Source: a virus. From it: a stretch of DNA of 22,813 nucleotides. Positions 1 through 8,551 of the stretch are shown piece by piece. Numbering within the stretch: position 1 is the first letter of the stretch; every line of letters begins with the position of its first letter. The translations under genes and the position numbers were made by a program. The stretch lies in the IMG/VR virus record IMGVR_UViG_3300025079_000029, positions 1-22,813 of that record; one strand, given 5' to 3'. Below the pieces are notes generated by a model that saw nothing but the letters and a program-made list of their open reading frames with translations, had not been told where the DNA came from and did no database searches.

Positions 1-356
1 AAATTTTTTAAATTATCTTTAGAGTCTTTTTCTTTTTTTTCTACAGCAGTTATTATTTCTTTTGATTTTTCTACATCTTCCTTGCTTAAAGGATCAATCT
101 TAGTAGGCTCACCTCTTCCTGTTACAAACTCACCTGTTGCATTAGCTAAATAAGGAGAATCTAAAGACTTTTCTTCTACAACAGCTTCAGGTTCTTCAAT
201 CTTAACGTCAGTGCTCATTTCTACTTGGCTAGAATATTCAGGATATTTTTCTATTATTTTTTCTACTAAAACAGAATCTTCAACATCTTCGTAAGCGTTG
301 TACTTACTTCTTACTGCTGATGCAAAATCTGCTATAGTTAATTTTTCTTCTGGCAT
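1..356 (-). CDS. N-terminal part of a virion-associated protein (cut by window end)
   Basis: The gene starts with ATG at 356-354, just after the stop of the upstream 503-aa gene, behind an ATTA-rich leader. The frame stays open for 118 codons to base 1, so the 3' part is missing. The N-terminus is a short helical module with the pattern KYNAYEDVEDSVLVEKIIEK followed by YPEY. I recognise this KYPEY-type module from the N-termini of large internal or ejection proteins of marine podoviruses. An acidic, lysine-rich linker follows (roughly residues 48-118), which is probably disordered. The gene follows two probable internal virion genes, so a third, larger ejection or cargo protein is the best guess. 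The catalytic part, if any, lies outside the window. Confidence 0.6.
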   Translation of the reverse strand, partial: MPEEKLTIADFASAVRSKYNAYEDVEDSVLVEKIIEKYPEYSSQVEMSTDVKIEEPEAVVEEKSLDSPYLANATGEFVTGRGEPTKIDPLSKEDVEKSKEIITAVEKKEKDSKDNLKN

Positions 357-359
357 TAA

Positions 360-1871
360 TTAGTTTTTTAAGTCTAAATTTAAAGGATTGTCATTCTTGG
401 TTTTTGGAGCTTCAGACTTTCTAGTATATTCTTTATTTTCTTTTTTCAAGTCCCTAGCTAGCTGATCTAGCTTATCTAAAGTGTATACTTTTGTATCAAT
501 TTGATCTCCTTTTGCGTTAGTATAAGAAGGTGTTATAATTACCTTGCCATCATCATTAATATCTACAAACACTTTTGATATTGCTCTAGTATTTTCTCCA
601 ACTCTAATATTGTAAGTTGAAAATTCTTTTGTTAGCTTTTCCTCTAGTTTATTAGTTAAATCATTTACTTTTTTTTGTTCAAAAACTGGTAATAAATCAT
701 CATTTTTAATATTTAAAATTTCTGCTTCTATATTATTTCCTTCTGTTTTAATATCAGAAAAATCTACAGAAGCGCTAACATTAACACTACCAGGTGGATC
801 TGTTTGTTTGTTTCTAATACTAGTACCTGTAACAAGCTCTACACCTACGGTTGTTAAATATTCATCAACAGAAGTTTTAGCTAAGTATGCTGCAGCTGCA
901 GCATCTTGTAAATCCATTTCTTCTTGAGTACCTCCATGCCAGCTGTTAGTTCCAGTAGCATCATTACCCATTTTATCAGTCCATATACTAGACATTATGT
1001 CATCATCTTTTAATAAAGCAGTAAATTGACCATTAACAACCATATTTTCCATAGCTAATTCTGCTTGCTCTAAAGTTGTTGTTTTGGTTTTGACCTCCAT
1101 AACTCTTCCTCCTCCTTGATCTACTTGTTTAGAACCAAAGGTTACAAATTTAGAAACAGGATTATCTTCTCCAGCTGGAAAAAATGTATTTTTCACTGCG
1201 TTTTTTTGTATTTCAGAAATGTCAGGAACTGTTTTTATATATGTTTTACCAGACTCTTCTAAATTAACAAACTCATTACCATTTATAAATGCTCCTTTCC
1301 CATCGTTTCCTTCTGGATAATATAAAAACATTTGATTATCTTTATTAACTATTCTAACATCACCACCTTGTGTTAAATTAATTAAAACTTCTTGTTGATC
1401 AGAAGGTACACCAGCTAAACTTAAAGATCCAGCTTCTCCTATAGGTATTTTATAAGCTTCTTGTAATAAAGCTCCTTTAGCCAGTATCATAGGTGCTAAT
1501 TTCTCGTATAACACTAGCTCAGCCTCTATGTCTGCCAAAGCTTTATTGCCCATTGCTAAATTATCTAAAGTACCATTACCCATAGCATTTTTAATTTCAA
1601 CATACTTACCTATTCTATCATAAAAGTAATCTTGTTGATTCTGATCAAATTTTTCATAACCGGTAGAACGAAGTGATCCAACTTTGTTATACATGTCATT
1701 ATTAAACTTATTAGACTTTTCAGCGTTTTTTTGTTGTTTATTATACCTATCTATAGTACTTTCTTTAGGTACAATAGCTAAATTAGCTGCTACATCTTTA
1801 TTTGCTTGTTCAACCATACTATTGGCATTGAACATAGTGTTTGTTATCTGTTGTGGATTTCTATAACTCAT
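360..1871 (-). CDS. Probable internal virion or ejection protein, 503 aa
   Basis: I do not recognise a named family. The protein starts with an Asn/Gln/Lys-rich helical stretch (about residues 1-120) containing MYNKVGSL and NQQDYFYDRIGKY. A mixed alpha/beta middle follows, and the C-terminal tail is lysine-rich. There is no signal peptide or membrane span. ATG at 1871-1869 follows an A-rich leader, and the gene begins 12 bases after the preceding stop. Its place after the tail genes and beside an Ala/Gln-rich coiled-coil protein matches where podoviruses keep ejection (internal head) proteins and crAss-like phages keep cargo proteins. That role is inferred from position and composition only. 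Confidence 0.5.
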   Translation of the reverse strand: MSYRNPQQITNTMFNANSMVEQANKDVAANLAIVPKESTIDRYNKQQKNAEKSNKFNNDMYNKVGSLRSTGYEKFDQNQQDYFYDRIGKYVEIKNAMGNGTLDNLAMGNKALADIEAELVLYEKLAPMILAKGALLQEAYKIPIGEAGSLSLAGVPSDQQEVLINLTQGGDVRIVNKDNQMFLYYPEGNDGKGAFINGNEFVNLEESGKTYIKTVPDISEIQKNAVKNTFFPAGEDNPVSKFVTFGSKQVDQGGGRVMEVKTKTTTLEQAELAMENMVVNGQFTALLKDDDIMSSIWTDKMGNDATGTNSWHGGTQEEMDLQDAAAAAYLAKTSVDEYLTTVGVELVTGTSIRNKQTDPPGSVNVSASVDFSDIKTEGNNIEAEILNIKNDDLLPVFEQKKVNDLTNKLEEKLTKEFSTYNIRVGENTRAISKVFVDINDDGKVIITPSYTNAKGDQIDTKVYTLDKLDQLARDLKKENKEYTRKSEAPKTKNDNPLNLDLKN

Positions 1872-1882
1872 TTATTTTTTTT

Positions 1883-2491
1883 TTAAAGACCGAATACGCT
1901 TAAACCTGCTTTCCACATGTTACCATTAGCAGCCAATCTATTCATGCCTGCTTGATACTCTTGATCTTCCATGTTTTGCTGCCTTTGTGTTTGTTGATCT
2001 AATAAGTTAGAAGTTCTATCTAGTTTTTGTAATTCTCTAGTTTCTTGATTATTAAAAGCAATATTTCTACCTTCAGCTTTCATTCTTGAAACTGTAGCAG
2101 CTCCATCAGCAGCTAGCTTTTGATTATTAACTTCTTGTTTTTCTAAACTTTGTGATATACCTCTTTTTGATTGTAAAGCAGCTTGAGCTAAGGCAGTTGC
2201 TCCACCAGCACCTGCTCCAGTAGCAACCATAGCATCTAAAGTGTTGGCTAAAGCTATATCAGCTTCTTCTGCTTGAAACTCTGAAGCTTGAGTAGCTACG
2301 CCTAAATTAGCATATTCATTTTGCATTTGATCATATGGATTTATGATCTCTTGTCTATTTGCCTCTAAATTACTTAATTGATCTTGGAGTATAGCTGCCT
2401 TAGCTGCAGCTTCTCTTTTTTCATTAGCTGCAATTTCTTGCGCCATTTTAGCTTGCTTTTGCGCGTTTCTAGCACCACTTATTTTACTCAT
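1883..2491 (-). CDS. Ala/Gln-rich helical internal virion protein (T7 gp14-like role)
   Basis: This is a 202-aa, almost wholly helical protein. It has an Ala/Gln/Lys/Glu-rich coiled-coil N-terminus (residues 1-60), a glycine-rich hinge ATGAGAGGATA near residues 90-100, and a second Gln/Asn-rich coiled coil to about residue 185. The C-terminus is short and hydrophobic (WKAGLSVFGL). This build, with a small flexible Gly/Ala hinge between amphipathic helices, is typical of small ejection proteins such as T7 gp14, although I see no direct sequence match. The start ATG lies two bases after the stop of the GNAT gene, so the two are translated from one message. Composition and position support a virion-internal role; the exact function is inferred. 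Confidence 0.5.
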   Translation of the reverse strand: MSKISGARNAQKQAKMAQEIAANEKREAAAKAAILQDQLSNLEANRQEIINPYDQMQNEYANLGVATQASEFQAEEADIALANTLDAMVATGAGAGGATALAQAALQSKRGISQSLEKQEVNNQKLAADGAATVSRMKAEGRNIAFNNQETRELQKLDRTSNLLDQQTQRQQNMEDQEYQAGMNRLAANGNMWKAGLSVFGL

Positions 2492-2492
2492 G

Positions 2493-2891
2493 TTATATCT
2501 GTTTATTTACTAAATGAAAGTTTTTATCATGGTTTGTAAAACCTAATTTTTTTAATTTGTTTATAAAGTTCATGTTGTCACCAAGAAACATTAAATATTT
2601 GTAACCTTGAGATTTACAAACATATTCACATCCTTTTATTAATAAGTTAAGAGCTTCTTCTCTATTTTCTTTATAATTTTTATCAGATAATGGCCAGCCT
2701 AGCCAAACTAATTTAGAATTTGAAGTGTACATGAATATACTAGCTACAGGCTTTTCATCCACTTCTACTATTAATCCTCCAGTACCATTGTTAGGTAAAA
2801 AATCTTTTGCTGGTATTTCTTCCCAACCCCAGTCTTTCCACCAAGAAGATATAGTGTCCCAGTCTTTTTCTGTAATTTTACGTATTTGCAT
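2493..2891 (-). CDS. GNAT-like N-acetyltransferase, 132 aa
   Basis: The start (MQIRKITEKDWDTISSWW) is the first beta-strand and alpha-1 of the GNAT fold. The central strands (GGLIVEVDEKPVASIFMY) and the C-terminal alpha/beta unit (YKYLMFLGDNMNFINKLKKL then GF) also fit the fold. The tryptophan-rich helix (W11, W17, W18, W21, W23) is characteristic of the short GNAT proteins common in marine phages. The canonical acetyl-CoA pyrophosphate loop (Q/R-x-x-G-x-G/A) is poor: the expected place reads YKENREEA. Activity is therefore uncertain. The gene sits between the tail genes and the internal virion genes, which suggests modification of a virion or host protein, but the substrate is unknown. Its start codon lies at the end of an AAATT pentamer repeat. 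Confidence 0.65.
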   Translation of the reverse strand: MQIRKITEKDWDTISSWWKDWGWEEIPAKDFLPNNGTGGLIVEVDEKPVASIFMYTSNSKLVWLGWPLSDKNYKENREEALNLLIKGCEYVCKSQGYKYLMFLGDNMNFINKLKKLGFTNHDKNFHLVNKQI

Positions 2892-2908
2892 TTAATTTAA
2901 TTTAATTT
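2889..2908 (-). repeat. AAATT pentamer repeat ending in the GNAT start codon
   Basis: On the coding strand there are three copies of AAATT followed by AAATG, whose ATG is the start codon of the GNAT-like gene. The stop codon of the upstream 629-aa gene lies inside the repeat. There is no Shine-Dalgarno sequence, so this A/T repeat is the likely ribosome-recruiting leader. Confidence 0.7.
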
Positions 2909-4791
2909 GACGAAACAACAAACTCTGAAGCAGCTGCCCATAGTTCTTTAGGACCACCTGGTTGAGTGTTGTTATCTGTTTCTATAGTTACCGTAGCAAA
3001 ATAACCTTTAATACCTGTCATTGAGTTTCCAAAAATAACTTCACCTGCTCTAGCTGCTGACTCAGAAATAAGATTAGCTACGTATCTATTTTCTTTCCTG
3101 TTAAACCCGGCTCTTAATAATGGAGGATTTGAAGCACTTGCATTTAATCCAGTTCTTCCAAGCCCATCATACGCACCTTCTTCATAGCTAAGTACGGATA
3201 AAGATGTGCTAGAACTTGTTGTTTTATCTTGATTCTGTATAAAAGGTGGAACACTAGATGTTGGATTAGGATCAAACCCTTCAAAACCAGATACAAACGA
3301 TGTAACTTCCCAGCCATTACTACCTTGATAAGATATAGTTTTAAAATTCTTCATAACTGAAGAGTTAGGGTTGAATACAAAAGTAACGTTAGCAGGTAGT
3401 TGAGTGTTGTAAAATTTACCCCTATTGTTAGCTACTGTGTTGTCATAATGTAAATATAGCTGTTCTTTATTTAGTGAATAAAATTTATTTTTTAAACTAC
3501 CCATAAAAGTAGGTTTGAAAGTCATAAAGCTAACCCAGCCATTAATTTTTTCATCAAAAGTTATAGTTTTAAAACCACCACTAGTTATTATTGGCGGCTT
3601 TTGCTGTAAAGAAACAACGTAATTTTTGTTATGTATATCAAAACCTCCAATTATTCTACCAGAAGCTTTATTAAAAAATCTTAATAAAGTATCTACGGTT
3701 AGTGGAATTGCTGGTATTAACTCTGAAAAATAAATTTCAGTGTATAAACCTACTATTTTAACATCTACAATATAGCCAGTAACCACGGAGTAAGAATTTC
3801 CAGCATCTGCACTTAATGAAAATCCCATACCTATAACTATCTCGCCTGTTAAAGTGCTTGATATTGCTTTTATTATTATACTAGTTCCATCAGTTGAAAA
3901 ACCTAATTTACCATCAACATTGTTGGTTACAGGTTGTTCATTTATTAAAGCTAATTCATCTCTAAAAAAATCTTGCATACCATAAGTGCTTATCTCGGTA
4001 AGACCATCATTAGATAGTCTCATTATAGAGTTTCTATTTCTATCAGAAAAATATTTTCTATAACCATAGTAAGCAAACGATTCTGGGTTTGTGCTAATAC
4101 CATACTCACCTTTGTAAGGCACTATTTGACCTATAACTTTTGCTCCAGACTGTGTTTGAGTACCACCTTCAGCTGTATATATAGTATCCTTGTCTATTAA
4201 AGCTCTACTTACTTTGTTTTCTTGAAAAACTAATAGATTAGTGTCTTCAGCGTGAGTATATTGTATAGATCCATTAACTGGATCTGCAGATCTAGTTATA
4301 GTATCAGCTACAGAAAATACATTAGTTTGGTTTATTCCAGTTCTACTATTATATATACCTGAGTAGATTAAAGAATTAAATCTATGTTGTTGTAAAGGTT
4401 CTGGATCATCTAAATAAGCTCTAGCACCATAATCAGTTGATGTATTATTAAAACCTCCTCTTATTCTAGCTTCTTCAACAAACCAATTTATATTCCAAGG
4501 TGTTGTAGTGTATACGTTGTTAGTGCCGTCATTACCTAAAAATCTTACTTGGTATCCATTTCTTAAAAAACCTGGATAAGCAGTTCCAGGATAAAACTCT
4601 CCATAAGGTTGAACACCTGTAGAGCCGGCTGGACTTGGAAACGTTGGTTGAGGTGTTCCAATCCCAAGTACTGAACTAACGCCACTATCGCCTGCTAGCT
4701 TTACCTGAGGAGGCTGTTGTGCTCCATCTTGTGATGTTACTTTTTTTAGTAAATAAGAATTAAAAAAATCTACTTCTATAATTGCTGCCAT
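2902..4791 (-). CDS. Tail nozzle/muzzle-type structural protein, 629 aa
   Basis: This is a large beta-rich protein. The region around residues 185-290 contains blocks I recognise from tail stabilisation (muzzle) proteins of crAss-like and related marine phages: LLVFQENKVSRALIDKD, a KVIGQIVPYKGEYG block, and YFSDRNRNSIMRLSNDGL followed by TEISTYGM. The YFSDRNRNSI segment resembles the YWTD-type beta-propeller blade motif. The first ~60 residues are Pro/Gly/Gln-rich and probably extended. No membrane span is visible. The gene lies 30 bases after the 1241-aa tail gene and probably forms the distal tail with it. Elsewhere these blocks can form one longer chain; here they are separate genes. Family membership is fairly clear; the exact position in the tail is inferred. 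Confidence 0.7.
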   Translation of the reverse strand: MAAIIEVDFFNSYLLKKVTSQDGAQQPPQVKLAGDSGVSSVLGIGTPQPTFPSPAGSTGVQPYGEFYPGTAYPGFLRNGYQVRFLGNDGTNNVYTTTPWNINWFVEEARIRGGFNNTSTDYGARAYLDDPEPLQQHRFNSLIYSGIYNSRTGINQTNVFSVADTITRSADPVNGSIQYTHAEDTNLLVFQENKVSRALIDKDTIYTAEGGTQTQSGAKVIGQIVPYKGEYGISTNPESFAYYGYRKYFSDRNRNSIMRLSNDGLTEISTYGMQDFFRDELALINEQPVTNNVDGKLGFSTDGTSIIIKAISSTLTGEIVIGMGFSLSADAGNSYSVVTGYIVDVKIVGLYTEIYFSELIPAIPLTVDTLLRFFNKASGRIIGGFDIHNKNYVVSLQQKPPIITSGGFKTITFDEKINGWVSFMTFKPTFMGSLKNKFYSLNKEQLYLHYDNTVANNRGKFYNTQLPANVTFVFNPNSSVMKNFKTISYQGSNGWEVTSFVSGFEGFDPNPTSSVPPFIQNQDKTTSSSTSLSVLSYEEGAYDGLGRTGLNASASNPPLLRAGFNRKENRYVANLISESAARAGEVIFGNSMTGIKGYFATVTIETDNNTQPGGPKELWAAASEFVVSSN

Positions 4792-4821
4792 AATATATTA
4801 TCACTTGTTTTTTAGCTATTG

Positions 4822-7800
4822 TTACCCTATAGCATCGTTAAGTTCTGATATTAAACCAGATGTAGAAGTTTCCCAGTATATATCTATTAGAGATTCTAAT
4901 GGTTTTACTTCTAATATTCCAACACATGGTTCATTAGAAAATGTAGTATCTTCTCGTCCAAACAAAGCAGCTCTTATCCCATTTAATATTGTCCCGGATT
5001 GCTCGTCTGCATCACTGTCTTCATATACTCCAAATATTCTACTATCAGAATCATTGCCTATAAAATTATTTTGAGTATTTAATTTAGCTACGGTAGGATT
5101 GCTATTAGGGTTATACACTCCTCTAGCTTCTGTTTTTCTATTTATTTCTTCTACAGCCGTAGATGCTATTTCATATTCTGCTTTTACATAAAGCCATTTT
5201 CTGTATGTACCTGGGCATGGATCTCCAAACTGAGCGTCATTAGCAATGAAAGTTTTAGAATTAAATCCTAATAGAATTGTCTCCATGACTGCTTTACTAG
5301 ATACTGAGTGGCAATCTTGTTTAATAGCAAAATCACCACAATTGTTATTAGGTGAATTGCTACCATCCCCTCGTACAGTACCACCTGTAGGTCTGCCATA
5401 ACTTGCAAATAATATTTTTGTAAAAACGCCTCCGGGAGGACATTGCATTGTTCCAGGGAATTCAAAACCGTTGTTGTTGTGCGATTGTACTAGCTGTAAA
5501 CATACTGTTCCAGTCTCTGGTGTTGCTGTTTGATTTCTTGGATTATTTGTATCTATACCCATATCAGTTACTTTAGCTATGGTTTCAACAGTTACAAATT
5601 CAGTGCCAAGATTATATTGAACACTATTATATGGTTCTAATTCATCACCTGGAGTAGTTGAACTAGCAACTACCGTAGGTGTTCTTCCAGTTATACTACC
5701 TACAAACAAGTTAGGATTTGCAACTCTTGGATATAAAATAGAATCACTAGAAGGGAAATTAGTTTGCTCAGGTTGAACTTCTTGCAGATCTGGCGGAATT
5801 TTATTTATATTATCACTTATCAATGTAATATAACTAGTGGAAGAAGAACTAGTTGCTTTAGCTCTATCTTTATAACTTTTTGGTTCTCCGCTTAATATAT
5901 TAGGAACATAAACATTGTAATAGTCTTGCTGAGTTTGTTTTACAACAACTTTGTAAGAATACCAACCAAGAGGATTAGCTTCTGTAAATAAAGTAACGTT
6001 GGCATAAATACCGGGAGACAAGTCATGCTCACCTTGTATTGTTATTGTTTTAGCGCTTTTTGAAAAATTTAATATAATTGAAGTATAAGCGCCATTGATA
6101 CTAACTCCAGAAACTGTAGAACCAAGAGCTATAAAATCATTCCAAGATTGTAAAGTATATATAGTGTTAACTCCATCTGAAGTAAAAGAAACAGCTCTTA
6201 AATTTCTTTTTCCACTATCATACAAGCCAGGATATCCATCTGCATATGTTATCGTTTCTGGTATCTTGCTGTTAAAACAAATTTTCAAAGAATTTCCAAA
6301 CCAATAAAAAGGATTATCTTCTGTGTAAGGGGCATAAACTGTAGATCCTTTAAATGTTGTACCGTTATGAACTATAGTATTATTTCCAATACTAGACTGT
6401 ATTACGTCAGATTGTCTTCCATATCTATCAGAAAGTATTAAACCAACTTGATATGTTCTGTTTTGTTTTAATGTTGCAGTAGGGTACTCTACATTAGAAC
6501 CAGCACCTATAAGAGCTGTAGCACTATTTAAATTTAAAGCAGTTAATATAAAAGTCAAAGTGCCAGTAGAGCCTGGTAAACCTGAAGTATTAAAAGTAAT
6601 TACATCGCCAATTGAATAACCACTACCTCCACTTAAACAAATTATTACATTATCTGCTTTTGATGAAGTTATTATTTCAAAAGTTGCAGTTTGATTACTA
6701 CTAGATATTGGAATTGGAGCCTGAGCGTTATATGGATAATTAATATCAGTATTAGGAGTATATGTACCTAATATTATAGATCCACCAACAGAGGCAGAGC
6801 CAGCACTACTTTTATTACTTATAGCAACTCCAAAGTCTAAAGTTAATGGTGGAGTATGTTTGTCATAGAAATTACCATATATAACTCTGTTTCCAGAAGA
6901 TGACTGAGACTTAGCTCTTACTGGTATTTTATCATAAACTCTTGTTGTTTCTCTTTCTGGAAGAACTTTTGTTGGTCTTCTTGATTGATATTCATAAGTG
7001 TAGACATAACTTGAATTAGAAGATATAGAGGTGTCGGTAACAGATACTGTTTCTAAAACTTTAAAAGCTAAACCGTTTGACTCTTTATAAAGAATATCTA
7101 TTTCTTTTACTTTTAAAGCAGTGTCTAATTGATTTACGCGGTAAGGAGTTTCTATATTCAAAGTAACGTTTGTAACTTTATTTTCAAAAAACTGAACTAT
7201 AGTACTTCTAGACATTGCCACTTCTTGGCTTTGCTTGACTCCAGCTGATTCGCCAACGGGCACTGAAAGCACGTATCCATCTTGCTTTGGTATAAAAGCT
7301 GGTTGCGTGAATGGAGATATTAAAGAATATTCACCATCGTCAAATTTAAACCTATAAGCAAATCTAACAAATCTATCTGTTAAAAACTCTTTATCTCCAG
7401 GCCAATTAGCTTCATAATTTGGGTTTTTATAATGAAACATAAAAGCAACATCTGATGATGATGCATTTGGAAAAAATCCTGTTCTAGGAGGTATTGGTTT
7501 ATTTAAATTCACTACAGCACCTCCACTTCCTAATGCAACTGATTGAACAAATACATCAGTAAGAAAACTTCCACAAGTAACTCCCATACCCACTTCTATT
7601 ATATTGATATCTTGCCCTGTTATATTAGCTGCTCTAATAAGAATCCTACTTGTGGGATTAACAGCTGTTAAGATTGAAGTAGCTTTTATCGGCACGCCAT
7701 ATGCTGTAAATGAAGGCGGTAAATACTCACTAACAGTATCAAGCATTGAAGTTGAAGTGTAAGTTATTGATCTCCATGTAGTATCGATAATAGGAGATAT

Positions 7801-8547
7801 AGGATTTCTTGGATTAGTATCAAAAGTTTCTAAAAGAGCTTGATTGCTTGAATTAATTTTTTTAATTCTAACTTGAATATTTTTATCTAAACCTACAAAA
7901 GACAAGTACATGCCTTCTATTAGATTAGCGGTTGATCCTATTAAAATATTTGATGTTATTTTGCCAACACCGTCTATTGTTTTAGTTAGTTTAGGCGTTT
8001 TATATGGGTAATATTTAGCTACTGATATTTGATCTTCTGTAGTGTAGTAACTTGAATCTGAAGCAGCTGTTTTTACATTTATTTTTCTAGGTTGATTTCT
8101 ATCATCCGTCCAAAATAACAAATCCTCTATAAGACTTATTCCTAAAATAAGATGAGTAGTAGAAAAATTTAAAAATACTCCTTTTACTAATACATCATAA
8201 GTGTCTAACAAGGTATTGTATGAAACAATATAGCAAGTAGAACCTCCTGGAGCTTGTCTTGAGAGTTGATCACTAGTAGTATCACTGTAGTTTGTTAAAA
8301 AAACTATAATTCTGTCATTAGATATATCCATGTACTTACCTATAGACGTAAGGCCGCTAACAGTACTTAACCCAAAGTTTGTTTTTAATAAATTACCTAA
8401 AATATTTTCTAAAGCACCAACGTCTTCGCCTTCTGATCTACTTACACTTACATTTTGAGCATTTCTATATTCGCCATTAGACAATAGTCTATCGTCTAAG
8501 TCTTTATTCATTCTAGACTTAATAAAAGTGTTTTGTACTTTAGCCAT
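4822..8547 (-). CDS. Large tail stabilisation/muzzle protein with inserted lectin domain, 1241 aa
   Basis: The N-terminus (VQNTFIKSRMNKDLDDRLL, then NGEYRNAQNV and ILGN) is a hallmark I know from the tail stabilisation proteins of crAss-like and marine podoviruses. About residues 60-160 hold a propeller-like blade with LLFWTDDRNQPRKINV. The remainder is beta-rich, with Ser/Thr/Asn-rich loops and Ig-like stretches. Near residues 1015-1126 there is a complete SUEL-type (galactose/rhamnose-binding) lectin domain, listed separately. The final ~110 residues continue the tail fold. There is no signal peptide or membrane span. ATG at 8547 is four bases after the stop of the upstream ring gene, with an ATTAATTAA leader. 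The protein probably forms the short tail tube or nozzle and, through the lectin, contacts host surface glycans. Confidence 0.75.
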   Translation of the reverse strand: MAKVQNTFIKSRMNKDLDDRLLSNGEYRNAQNVSVSRSEGEDVGALENILGNLLKTNFGLSTVSGLTSIGKYMDISNDRIIVFLTNYSDTTSDQLSRQAPGGSTCYIVSYNTLLDTYDVLVKGVFLNFSTTHLILGISLIEDLLFWTDDRNQPRKINVKTAASDSSYYTTEDQISVAKYYPYKTPKLTKTIDGVGKITSNILIGSTANLIEGMYLSFVGLDKNIQVRIKKINSSNQALLETFDTNPRNPISPIIDTTWRSITYTSTSMLDTVSEYLPPSFTAYGVPIKATSILTAVNPTSRILIRAANITGQDINIIEVGMGVTCGSFLTDVFVQSVALGSGGAVVNLNKPIPPRTGFFPNASSSDVAFMFHYKNPNYEANWPGDKEFLTDRFVRFAYRFKFDDGEYSLISPFTQPAFIPKQDGYVLSVPVGESAGVKQSQEVAMSRSTIVQFFENKVTNVTLNIETPYRVNQLDTALKVKEIDILYKESNGLAFKVLETVSVTDTSISSNSSYVYTYEYQSRRPTKVLPERETTRVYDKIPVRAKSQSSSGNRVIYGNFYDKHTPPLTLDFGVAISNKSSAGSASVGGSIILGTYTPNTDINYPYNAQAPIPISSSNQTATFEIITSSKADNVIICLSGGSGYSIGDVITFNTSGLPGSTGTLTFILTALNLNSATALIGAGSNVEYPTATLKQNRTYQVGLILSDRYGRQSDVIQSSIGNNTIVHNGTTFKGSTVYAPYTEDNPFYWFGNSLKICFNSKIPETITYADGYPGLYDSGKRNLRAVSFTSDGVNTIYTLQSWNDFIALGSTVSGVSINGAYTSIILNFSKSAKTITIQGEHDLSPGIYANVTLFTEANPLGWYSYKVVVKQTQQDYYNVYVPNILSGEPKSYKDRAKATSSSSTSYITLISDNINKIPPDLQEVQPEQTNFPSSDSILYPRVANPNLFVGSITGRTPTVVASSTTPGDELEPYNSVQYNLGTEFVTVETIAKVTDMGIDTNNPRNQTATPETGTVCLQLVQSHNNNGFEFPGTMQCPPGGVFTKILFASYGRPTGGTVRGDGSNSPNNNCGDFAIKQDCHSVSSKAVMETILLGFNSKTFIANDAQFGDPCPGTYRKWLYVKAEYEIASTAVEEINRKTEARGVYNPNSNPTVAKLNTQNNFIGNDSDSRIFGVYEDSDADEQSGTILNGIRAALFGREDTTFSNEPCVGILEVKPLESLIDIYWETSTSGLISELNDAIG
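5170..5505 (-). other. SUEL-type galactose/rhamnose-binding lectin domain within the 1241-aa tail protein
   Basis: This segment covers about residues 1015-1126. It carries the ordered signature of the SUEL/Gal_Lectin family (Pfam PF02140 in my knowledge): MQCPPGGVF, then ILFASYGRPTGGT, then NNNCGDF and DCHSVSSKAVME, then FGDPCPGTYRKWLYVKAEY. The ASYGR and FGDPCPGTY blocks are the family's most conserved parts. Five cysteines remain. The cysteines usually found in the 'KSC' position and at the very end of the domain appear to be absent, so not all classical disulfides can form. A role in glycan binding at the host surface is inferred from the family. Confidence 0.8.
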
Positions 8548-8551
8548 TTAA

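Noticed and set aside
5268-5465. 65-codon minus-strand frame with a hydrophobic stretch resembling a membrane span
   Set aside because: It overlaps the lectin-coding part of the tail gene in another frame; the lectin reading has strong family signature, so the hydrophobicity is a by-product.
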